A DNA stretch of 5,334 bases from Prolixibacteraceae bacterium. Its GTDB lineage: Bacteria; Bacteroidota; Bacteroidia; Bacteroidales; Prolixibacteraceae. A model generated the notes under the pieces. It was not told the origin of the DNA and did not search any database. It saw only the letters and a list, made by a program, of their open reading frames with translations. Below are positions 1-5,334 of the stretch, one piece after another. Every line of letters starts with the position of its first letter. Within the stretch, counting starts at the first letter, position 1. The stretch covers positions 1 to 5,334 of the forward strand of contig JAFGGF010000096.1 in the NCBI GenBank assembly GCA_016930735.1, in the 5' to 3' direction. A program made the position numbers and the translations under genes.

Positions 1-2261
1 GCCTGAATATGTTTACACGGAGCTGCCATTTTATGTGCCATCTCTGCAATCCCTGCATAATTTTCTGCAGCGAACTCTTTTCCTATTTCCTTAAGCCCGT
101 TTTCTGATGACCGCAAATATATTTCAAGCATTTCCCTGAAAAAATTCTCGTCGTTATTTGTAAGCCGTTTTAATTCTTCAAGATTTAAATCAACAGTCAC
201 ATTCTTCCCTTCAACCTCAACCACTGCCTCGACTTTAACTTTCTCATCAAGTATTTCCTTAATTTTCTGCAACAGGCTCACTTCAGAAAAAGGTTTTATC
301 AAAACTCCTTTCATGCCTGCTTCCCCACATGAATCAAGTTCGGCTTTGTTGGTGGAAGCTGTTATCCCCACAATTTTTATTTCCGGAATTTTAGCCAATA
401 TTTCTTTGGTAGCTTCAATGCCATTTTTGCCCGGCATGTTCAAATCCATTAAAATCAGGTTAAAATTCCCTTCAAAGGCTAAATCAACAGCATCGTTTCC
501 ATTGTCAGTTTCGGCATAGGAAACTCCCCATTTTTCAAAAATCCCTTTCAGAAGGAAACGATTAAATTCTTCATCATCGGCTACCAGGACTGAAATTTGC
601 CTGAATGAATCCGGAATTTCCAAAACAGGGGAAAAGTGATCTTCAATTTCAGAAACGTCCCCTTTATCATAAGTTATTTCAACAAATATTTTTGTCCCTG
701 TTCCTAACTTACTTTCAACAGAAATTTTCCCTTGCTGTAAATCAATCAGTTTTTTAACAATCGACAAACCTAAACCGGTTCCTTTGTATTTTTTCTGGGC
801 TGAATTTTCCGCCTGTACAAATTCGTCAAATATAATTTCCTGGTCTTTTTCAGAAATTCCAATCCCGGTATCTTCCACCATCATTTTCAGGAGAAACTTC
901 TCCTCGCTGTTTTTAATTGTTTCAACATTCAGGATTATATGTCCATTTTCGGTAAATTTCAGACTATTATTGATCAGGTTCAGCAATATTTGTTTCAGCC
1001 TTAATGGATCGCCAATCAATGCTTCAGGTAATTCATTTTTAGTCTGAAATAAAAGGTCAAGCCCTTTTGCCCGGGCATCTGAACGCAGAATTGCAACAAT
1101 TTCATTAAAAACTTCGGCAGGAGAAAAATGAATGGTTTCAAATTTTAATTTGTTGGCCTGTATTTTTGAAAAATCAAGTGTGTCGTTCACAATGTTTTTT
1201 AAATGAAATGCCGATTTTGCCAAAACTATCATTTGCTCCCTGATGTTTTTGTTCAATTCTTTTTGTAAAATCTGTTCCGATAGTCCGTAGATGGCATTAA
1301 TGGGAGTCCTGATTTCGTGGCTTACATTTGCGGCAAACTGTTCCTTGGCTTTGGCAAAACTTTCAGCTTCGGCTTTGGCAGCTTTGAGGCCCCGTTCATA
1401 CCGCCTCGATTTACGTACATAATTATACAACAGGAATAATACAATAAGCAGCAATACAACGGCTGTTACAGAAAATGCTGCCAGCCTTTTATTTGTTTCA
1501 GCGGCCAACCGGTCTGCCTCGTTGGTTTTTGCAATTAACCTTTCTGAAATATGATTTTCAAAACGATAAATCAGGTCCTTCAGTATTACATCCAACTCAA
1601 GATTCCTTTCAATATATTTCGATTCAAGCACATTAAATTGCTGCCCTCTCTGGGTCCATTCTGATTCCAGCCTTTCCAACTCTTCACGTATCTCATTGGT
1701 TGCTATATCCCTGACAACCAGCTGTGTGTCAACTTCTGTTTTACTGGTTCCGAAAATACTCCTGAAAAATCCCCGTTTGGGCCTTTCGGTTTTTACGGTA
1801 TCGATCTTTTGTTTTTCGAGTTTCGAATAAAGCTCATTAAATGCGGGTTTTGCCCCTCTTGTCGATTCATAAAGGATCAGGACATCGTTCCAGTTTTCCA
1901 GTTTCAAATGGGCAATGGTAATAACTGAATCAGCAATCTGCCTGTCTTCAATGCCTAAGGGATTCAGGCTGTTTAATTTACGCAGGGTACTGTAAACAGA
2001 ATTTCTTAATAACAAATATTGTTTGTCTGTGCTTCCGGCTTCATTGGTCACAATACTTAGCCTGACATGGTTTTCCACTTTTGTAAGCTCTGCTTCCACA
2101 TCTTTCATAACCAACAGCCTGTTGTCGGGCAATGCAGCCTGATGAACCGAATCAACAATTTCGGTCAGGCTTTTATAAACCAGGTACCCCGATCCGATCA
2201 CAGCCCCTGCAATGATTAACGCCAGCAAAGTAATTTGTATTTCAATCCTGATTTTTGCCAT
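1..2261 (-). CDS. Hybrid sensor histidine kinase with receiver and HPt domains (3' end beyond window)
   Basis: Membrane sensor kinase that should autophosphorylate on His and pass phosphate His-Asp-His within one chain. I translated 753 uninterrupted codons from the ATG at 2261 to the left edge, where no stop is reached. TM1 is at about residues 10-29 and TM2 at 262-281. They enclose a roughly 230-residue, mostly helical periplasmic region with no PAS or two-component-regulator propeller signature. A short linker helix (about 283-305) leads to the HisKA H-box SHEIRTP with H315. HATPase_c follows: N-box N432, G1 box DTGIG with D464, G2 box GTGLGLS from G494. A receiver domain (about 558-674) has acidic pair D562/D563, phospho-acceptor D606 in LMDLNMPG, T634 and K656. 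An HPt domain begins near 690, with AHKM His743. All catalytic residues are present, so it should be active. No DNA-binding output is visible; a separate response regulator probably receives the phosphate. The ligand is unknown. Confidence 0.95.
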   Translation of the reverse strand, partial: MAKIRIEIQITLLALIIAGAVIGSGYLVYKSLTEIVDSVHQAALPDNRLLVMKDVEAELTKVENHVRLSIVTNEAGSTDKQYLLLRNSVYSTLRKLNSLNPLGIEDRQIADSVITIAHLKLENWNDVLILYESTRGAKPAFNELYSKLEKQKIDTVKTERPKRGFFRSIFGTSKTEVDTQLVVRDIATNEIREELERLESEWTQRGQQFNVLESKYIERNLELDVILKDLIYRFENHISERLIAKTNEADRLAAETNKRLAAFSVTAVVLLLIVLFLLYNYVRKSRRYERGLKAAKAEAESFAKAKEQFAANVSHEIRTPINAIYGLSEQILQKELNKNIREQMIVLAKSAFHLKNIVNDTLDFSKIQANKLKFETIHFSPAEVFNEIVAILRSDARAKGLDLLFQTKNELPEALIGDPLRLKQILLNLINNSLKFTENGHIILNVETIKNSEEKFLLKMMVEDTGIGISEKDQEIIFDEFVQAENSAQKKYKGTGLGLSIVKKLIDLQQGKISVESKLGTGTKIFVEITYDKGDVSEIEDHFSPVLEIPDSFRQISVLVADDEEFNRFLLKGIFEKWGVSYAETDNGNDAVDLAFEGNFNLILMDLNMPGKNGIEATKEILAKIPEIKIVGITASTNKAELDSCGEAGMKGVLIKPFSEVSLLQKIKEILDEKVKVEAVVEVEGKNVTVDLNLEELKRLTNNDENFFREMLEIYLRSSENGLKEIGKEFAAENYAGIAEMAHKMAAPCKHIQ

Positions 2262-2330
2262 CGTTTGGCTAAATTAATTTTCCTGTTTGATATAACGAAT
2301 TTAAGGAAAAAGAATTATTTATCTGAAAAC
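2262..2330 (-). other. Leader region of the hybrid kinase gene, no recognised promoter
   Basis: This is the 69 bp between the last upstream terminator and the kinase start codon. It must hold the kinase promoter unless the gene relies on readthrough. It is AT-rich and I find no good match to the Bacteroidota pair TTTG / TAnnTTTG at correct spacing. An AGGAAAA run lies about 20 bases before the ATG, too far for a normal Shine-Dalgarno site. Nothing else is recognised. Confidence 0.4.
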
Positions 2331-2367
2331 AAAAAAATGATGCCATCTCTTTTTGAAAGATGGCATC
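2331..2367 (-). terminator. Intrinsic terminator, second of a tandem pair
   Basis: On the minus strand a perfect 10-bp stem (GATGCCATCT paired with AGATGGCATC, plus-strand arms 2339-2348 and 2358-2367) has a 9-base loop. One base after the stem comes a run of seven T (plus-strand A at 2331-2337). The plus strand has no T-run after the stem, so it works only for leftward transcription. It lies about 100 bp past the stop of the last sigma-operon gene and in front of the kinase gene, so it acts as a backup stop. Confidence 0.85.
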
Positions 2368-2410
2368 CTCTATCAGATATAACCAATAATAATGATTAAT
2401 CGATTCTTTA

Positions 2411-2451
2411 TAAAAACAATAAAGCCACCCGGATTTGCAGATGGCTTTATT
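2411..2451 (-). terminator. Intrinsic terminator of the sigma factor operon
   Basis: On the minus strand a perfect 10-bp stem (AATAAAGCCA paired with TGGCTTTATT, plus-strand arms 2418-2427 and 2442-2451) has a 14-base loop. It is followed by G and five T (plus strand 2412-2417). The stem begins 17 bases after the stop codon of the last DUF4097 gene, the usual place for an operon-end terminator. The rightward direction has no T-run. Confidence 0.85.
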
Positions 2452-2468
2452 TACGATTCAGATCAATT

Positions 2469-3119
2469 CTATTTTTTCCTGAGAAAAATATCCCCGCTAA
2501 CGGTTTTTAATTCAACATCAACTTCTCCGCCGTTCAGCGAAAGTTGCTGGTTGGTACCAACCCACGAAATTTCCCTTGAAGGCCCGTTGTCAAACTTCAC
2601 ATTGGAATAAACATCGCCTGTAACGGTTGACAGGTCAATATTTGCCTTATGCGATTGCGGTATTGAAAAATCGATAAATCCACTCACTGTATTGATATCC
2701 ATTTCGCCCAAACAACCAATCAGTTCTATTTCCCCGGAAATTGTATTCAGGTCGAATTTCAGGTTCTCAGGAACCTTAAGTGTATAAACAAGGTCGGTAT
2801 TGAAGTTACATAAATTTTTCTTCCCTGTTTTTTCTTTGATTCCCTCAAAATCGACGTCTTCAATTAATTCAATCCTGTTTTTACCTTTTGTTACTTCGAG
2901 TGAATAATAATCGTTATACGTGTTGTCGTCGATATCAACAGTGACCTGTAATTCAATGGTATTTTTATTCCAGGCTTCAATGGTTATATTGTCGGCAAAA
3001 TCGAATTTCATTTTCACTTCCTGCCCGTTCACTTCAACACTTTCATTAACAATTCGTTGCGAAAATGATGTGATAACAGTAAAAAGCATAAATATTGTTA
3101 TGGTAATAAATCTTTTCAT
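2469..3119 (-). CDS. Secreted DUF4097-type beta-strand repeat protein, paralog B
   Basis: Predicted exported protein of 216 residues with unknown molecular function. Residues 1-20 form a signal peptide (KR, then a hydrophobic run) with likely cleavage before Q21, a common Bacteroidota pattern. The rest is beta-rich. The second half carries four turn repeats: TISGEIEL (126), TVSGFIDF (144), TVTGDVYS (165) and TVSGDIFL (206). This is the pattern of DUF4097/putative-adhesin proteins, which are expected to form a stacked beta structure. It ends in IFLRKK, nearly the same as its upstream neighbour. C104 and C136 are the only cysteines and could form a disulfide after export. The gene begins 9 bp after its paralog, is last in the operon and is followed at once by a terminator. 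No strong ribosome binding site is seen. The family call comes from the repeat pattern, not from a search. Confidence 0.85.
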   Translation of the reverse strand: MKRFITITIFMLFTVITSFSQRIVNESVEVNGQEVKMKFDFADNITIEAWNKNTIELQVTVDIDDNTYNDYYSLEVTKGKNRIELIEDVDFEGIKEKTGKKNLCNFNTDLVYTLKVPENLKFDLNTISGEIELIGCLGEMDINTVSGFIDFSIPQSHKANIDLSTVTGDVYSNVKFDNGPSREISWVGTNQQLSLNGGEVDVELKTVSGDIFLRKK

Positions 3120-3128
3120 GGCTGATAA

Positions 3129-3923
3129 TTATTTTTTCCTGATATAAATATTACCCGAAACACTGTTCAGTAATAACTTCTGGCCACCGCCATTCAAAGT
3201 ATAACTGCTATTTCCGTTTTGTTTAATAGTATTCATACCAAATGAGCGGTCATCCTTTTTATCTTTTGCTTTACTTTGCAGGTCGAGGTTGTTATAAACA
3301 TTCCCTGTAATGTTACTGATCTCAATATTTGCTTTTTCACCTGTTGGGATTGTAACATCTACAAAACCACTTACCGAAGCAAGCGAGGTAGGTTCATCCT
3401 GATTGATTTTGCTGAATACAACTTCCACATCACCGCTAACGCTGTTAACAGTAAATGGCCCTGTAGAATTTTTAATGGTAACATTAGCGGTCAGGGTAGT
3501 TATTTCGAGGCTGCCATTATAAGAATCTATATCAAGGTCGCCATTAACAAACGGGCTGCTGTAATCTAAGCTGACAGCTATCCCTGCAGGAATTGAAATT
3601 ACATAATCAAAATCCTGGACCTGCCTGGTCACTCCTGATATTTTAACAACACCATCTTCTTCGGTTACTGAAATACCAAGGTCGGTATTATCTTCAGCAG
3701 AACCCAATAACTTCAATCCTTCTGCCCGTTCAGGCCGTTCCATATCATAATCCGATTCAATTACAATGGCAGGGCCGCTTGCATTCCGGATTGAAATTTC
3801 TCCGATCAGATTTGTTATCTCAACCTTATTTTTAACTTTTGGAGTGTATTCAAATTTCTTTCCCTGGCAGAAAGCCATTAAGGGAAAAACAAAAACTGCT
3901 ATTAATATTGCTACTTTTTTCAT
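3129..3923 (-). CDS. Secreted DUF4097-type beta-strand repeat protein, paralog A
   Basis: Predicted exported protein of 264 residues with unknown molecular function. Residues 1-19 form a signal peptide (MKK, hydrophobic core, MAFC) with likely cleavage before Q20. C19 has F at -1, so a lipoprotein signal is unlikely but not excluded. The mature protein has many short beta strands separated by N/S-G turns: an N-terminal set (about 35-55 and 125-158), then NSVSGDVEV (160), ASVSGFVDV (182), SNITGNVYN (203) and NSVSGNIYI (253). A charged, probably flexible insert rich in K and D lies at about 217-227. The last third is clearly homologous to the downstream gene, so the pair arose by duplication. 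The gene is third in the sigma/anti-sigma operon, 71 bp after the anti-sigma stop. This suggests it is either an envelope output of the sigma factor or part of the sensing module. No cysteine remains in the mature form. Confidence 0.85.
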   Translation of the reverse strand: MKKVAILIAVFVFPLMAFCQGKKFEYTPKVKNKVEITNLIGEISIRNASGPAIVIESDYDMERPERAEGLKLLGSAEDNTDLGISVTEEDGVVKISGVTRQVQDFDYVISIPAGIAVSLDYSSPFVNGDLDIDSYNGSLEITTLTANVTIKNSTGPFTVNSVSGDVEVVFSKINQDEPTSLASVSGFVDVTIPTGEKANIEISNITGNVYNNLDLQSKAKDKKDDRSFGMNTIKQNGNSSYTLNGGGQKLLLNSVSGNIYIRKK

Positions 3924-3994
3924 TTTAATTAATTTTTAAATTTTATTTTTTGGAATTGAAGTTTTTGCCGGCTTTTAAAAACCACAATCCCGGT
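3924..3994 (-). other. AT-rich spacer between the anti-sigma and DUF4097 genes
   Basis: This 71-bp gap is the only sizeable one in the four-gene operon. On the minus strand it starts just after the anti-sigma stop with a weak 5-bp hairpin (AAACC/GGTTT, plus strand 3979-3996, overlapping the stop codon), followed by TTAAAAG. Next come a GCCGGC palindrome and a long A/T stretch up to the ATG. It could hold a weak attenuator, an mRNA processing site or an internal promoter. None of these is well enough supported to call. Confidence 0.35.
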
Positions 3995-4756
3995 TTATAT
4001 GATAGTTTTGATCATATCTTTTGCAAATTCCCGAACATTTTGATCGGTGTTTTCATTGTCACTTAAAGTCTGAATTTCTTCCTTTGCCTCTTTCACACCC
4101 GATTCAGTTAAAACCTGAATTAATGAAATCTGCAATAAAGGATTTTCCTGAACGGTTAATGAATGGATCATTTCCTGTTTAACAATTTCATTATCGGCAA
4201 TCCATCCCGACAAGGCGTTAATGGCAGCAAGCCTGACATTTACATTTTTATCGGTGTTCATAGTGTAAACAAGGGCATTGATTAGCTGGTCGCTGGTTTG
4301 CCCCGAATTTTTAATGTTATAAACTGCCTCAATTTTTTGGGGACCGGAATAATCGCGAAGCCCTGCGAGGAGTACTTCCTGCTTCAGTTGGTTCAATTCA
4401 GAAGCCATCTGTTCATTCCCCTGATTTTTTAACCCGGTAAAATAGCCAACTGCAAATGTTCCGAAAACAACAATAATCATTGCTGCAACTTTCAGCCAGT
4501 CAGGAACTAAGATCACTTTCCTATGTGAATGTCCCATTTCCTTTTCAGTTAATTGCATAAACTCCTCTTTCATTCCTATTGGTGGTTCAATTTCAGGAAG
4601 TGAACCGGTAAATTTTAAAAATGAATTTAACTCTGTGTAAACTTCATTACATGCCTCACATGATTCAAGATGTTTCTTTACAAGCTGAGTTATTTTTTCA
4701 TCCAGCTTCCCATCAATAAATTCAGGCAGGTTTATTTTAACTTCTTCACACTTCAT
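3995..4756 (-). CDS. Membrane-bound anti-sigma factor: zinc finger, one TM helix, HEAT-like domain
   Basis: Predicted to bind and hold the co-encoded ECF sigma factor at the inner membrane. From the ATG at 4756 it has 253 residues. The N-terminal zf-HC2-type anti-sigma motif is C3, then H29-x3-C33-x2-C36, facing the cytoplasm. One TM helix spans about residues 88-108. The outer part starts with a short heptad-like helix (about 115-130) and continues as paired helices (about 157-184, 192-220, 222-253) with conserved-looking VRLAAINAL and PLLQISLIQVL segments, typical of HEAT repeats. A TTG at 4765 would add MNK and overlap the sigma gene. I prefer the ATG because family members usually start M-K/N-C close to the first zinc ligand, and because TAA-A-ATG gives tight coupling to the sigma gene. 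The HEAT-like domain is the likely signal-receiving part. No protease cleavage site can be identified. Confidence 0.9.
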   Translation of the reverse strand: MKCEEVKINLPEFIDGKLDEKITQLVKKHLESCEACNEVYTELNSFLKFTGSLPEIEPPIGMKEEFMQLTEKEMGHSHRKVILVPDWLKVAAMIIVVFGTFAVGYFTGLKNQGNEQMASELNQLKQEVLLAGLRDYSGPQKIEAVYNIKNSGQTSDQLINALVYTMNTDKNVNVRLAAINALSGWIADNEIVKQEMIHSLTVQENPLLQISLIQVLTESGVKEAKEEIQTLSDNENTDQNVREFAKDMIKTII

Positions 4757-4757
4757 T

Positions 4758-5309
4758 TTATTCAATAATTATTTTTGTATATAGTTCTTTTAATTTTTGT
4801 ATTGCCCTGAATGTTTTCACTTTCACAGCATTTTCAGTCGATGATGTTGAAATTGCAATTTCTTTGTAGGAAAATCCCTGGAAACGGTTTAACTCAATTA
4901 ATTCGCGGTAACCCGGCGGTAATTGTGCCATTGCTTCCAGTAAAAATCCGTACGATTCCCTGGTTTCCATTTCCTTTACTGAATCAAATTGGTCACGGGA
5001 AGCAATTTCAGGTTCATTTTCAAGTCCATAAAATGTTTTTGAACCATTATAATAATCGACCAGGATATTACGTGCTATCCGGAACAACCAATAAGCAAAA
5101 ACCTTATCATCCTTCCAACTGTGGCTGTATTTAATTACTTTCAGAAACACGTTCTGTGTAAGGTCCCTTGCCACATCCGAATCTTTTGCCATACGGACAA
5201 AATAACCGTACAATTTTTTGTAATATCGATCGTAAAGAACGCCGGCCGCTTTTTTATCGCCGCGAGCCAGATGATTCATTAAAATTTCGTCACTTAACCG
5301 GTCAGTCAT
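4758..5309 (-). CDS. ECF-type (sigma-70 family) RNA polymerase sigma factor
   Basis: Directs RNA polymerase to a specific promoter set when released from its anti-sigma factor. The protein has 183 residues, normal for the group, with only regions 2 and 4. Sigma-2 is at about residues 20-88: LYDRYYKKLYGYF (25), DVARDLTQNVFLKVIKY (45) and the -10-reading helix FAYWLFRIARNILVDYY (71). A linker at 89-118 precedes sigma-4 (about 119-177): LPPGYRELIELNRFQGFSY, then a helix-turn-helix EIAISTSSTENAVKVKTFRA that should read the -35 element. There is no C-terminal extension. The reading frame stays open from the ATG to the right edge (25 bases), but the N-terminus MTDRLSDEILMNHLARGD is typical of the family, so this start is preferred. 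It is the first visible gene of the operon. Its promoter lies outside the window, so autoregulation cannot be judged. Confidence 0.95.
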   Translation of the reverse strand: MTDRLSDEILMNHLARGDKKAAGVLYDRYYKKLYGYFVRMAKDSDVARDLTQNVFLKVIKYSHSWKDDKVFAYWLFRIARNILVDYYNGSKTFYGLENEPEIASRDQFDSVKEMETRESYGFLLEAMAQLPPGYRELIELNRFQGFSYKEIAISTSSTENAVKVKTFRAIQKLKELYTKIIIE

Positions 5310-5334
5310 CCAAATCTTTGTTTGCTTTTCCTTA

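Noticed and set aside
313..519. Plus-strand open frame inside the receiver region of the kinase gene
   Set aside because: It is antisense to a well-supported coding region with catalytic motifs, and its translation shows no recognisable domain.
784..1047. Plus-strand open frame of 87 codons with a hydrophobic look
   Set aside because: It is antisense to the HATPase domain of the kinase; the F/S/I-rich composition is what the complement of an AT-rich gene gives.
2262..2330. Search for a Bacteroidota promoter (TTTG / TAnnTTTG) before the kinase gene
   Set aside because: A TTTG near 2330 has no matching TAnnTTTG at the expected distance, so no promoter is reported.
2392..2610. Plus-strand open frame crossing the intergenic region and the end of the DUF4097 gene
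   Set aside because: It runs through a terminator hairpin and overlaps a real gene antisense, with no family signature.
2920..3147. Plus-strand open frame over the start of DUF4097 paralog B
   Set aside because: Antisense shadow of the signal peptide and N-terminal region; no ribosome binding site or motif.
3276..3569. Plus-strand open frame of 97 codons inside DUF4097 paralog A
   Set aside because: Antisense shadow of a repeat-containing gene; no recognisable domain.
3858..3875. Lipobox at MAFC of DUF4097 paralog A
   Set aside because: Phe directly before the Cys does not fit the lipobox and the following QGK fits a normal signal peptidase I site better.
3979..3996. Possible attenuator hairpin after the anti-sigma gene
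   Set aside because: The stem has only 5 bp and the T-run is interrupted, too weak to call a terminator.
4811..5134. Plus-strand open frame of 107 codons
   Set aside because: It lies wholly antisense to the sigma factor gene, whose protein motifs are clear.
1..5334. CRISPR arrays, tRNA or rRNA genes, insertion sequences, attachment sites
   Set aside because: I saw no regularly spaced repeats, cloverleaf-like sequences, transposase motifs or terminal inverted repeats in the window.

Overview
The window is AT-rich and all of its genes lie on the minus strand, so they read from right to left. Several traits point to a member of the Bacteroidota, plausibly Bacteroidales/Marinilabiliales-like. 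These are the low GC content, the lack of strong Shine-Dalgarno sites, signal peptides ending in FSQ/FCQ, a very large hybrid sensor kinase, and an ECF sigma factor followed by a HEAT-containing anti-sigma factor and DUF4097-type proteins. The assignment rests on these traits only; no marker gene is present.

Right-hand part (5309 down to 2469): a compact four-gene set. An ECF-type sigma factor (5309-4758) is followed after a single base by a membrane-bound anti-sigma factor with an N-terminal HCCC zinc finger and a C-terminal HEAT-like helical domain (4756-3995). After a 71-bp AT-rich gap come two paralogous secreted beta-strand-repeat proteins of the DUF4097 (putative adhesin) type (3923-3129 and 3119-2469), 9 bp apart. 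They share an SVSG-type turn repeat and the same C-terminal ending (SG-x-I-x-x-RKK). The likely logic is that the zinc finger holds the sigma factor at the inner membrane, the outward-facing HEAT-like domain receives an envelope signal, and the two DUF4097 proteins are either outputs or sensed partners. The signal and the regulon are unknown.

Middle (2468-2262): a 207-bp intergenic stretch with two consecutive intrinsic terminators, both oriented to stop transcription arriving from the sigma operon. No convincing promoter was found in the remaining 69 bp before the next gene.

Left part (2261 to the edge): a hybrid histidine kinase of at least 753 residues, cut off by the window edge. Its order is TM1, a roughly 230-residue helical periplasmic sensor, TM2, HisKA, HATPase_c, a receiver domain and the start of an HPt domain. 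The key phosphotransfer residues (H315, D606, H743) are all present, so the protein looks like a complete phosphorelay in one chain. It lies beyond the terminators and is probably a separate transcription unit; a functional link to the sigma operon is not shown by the sequence.
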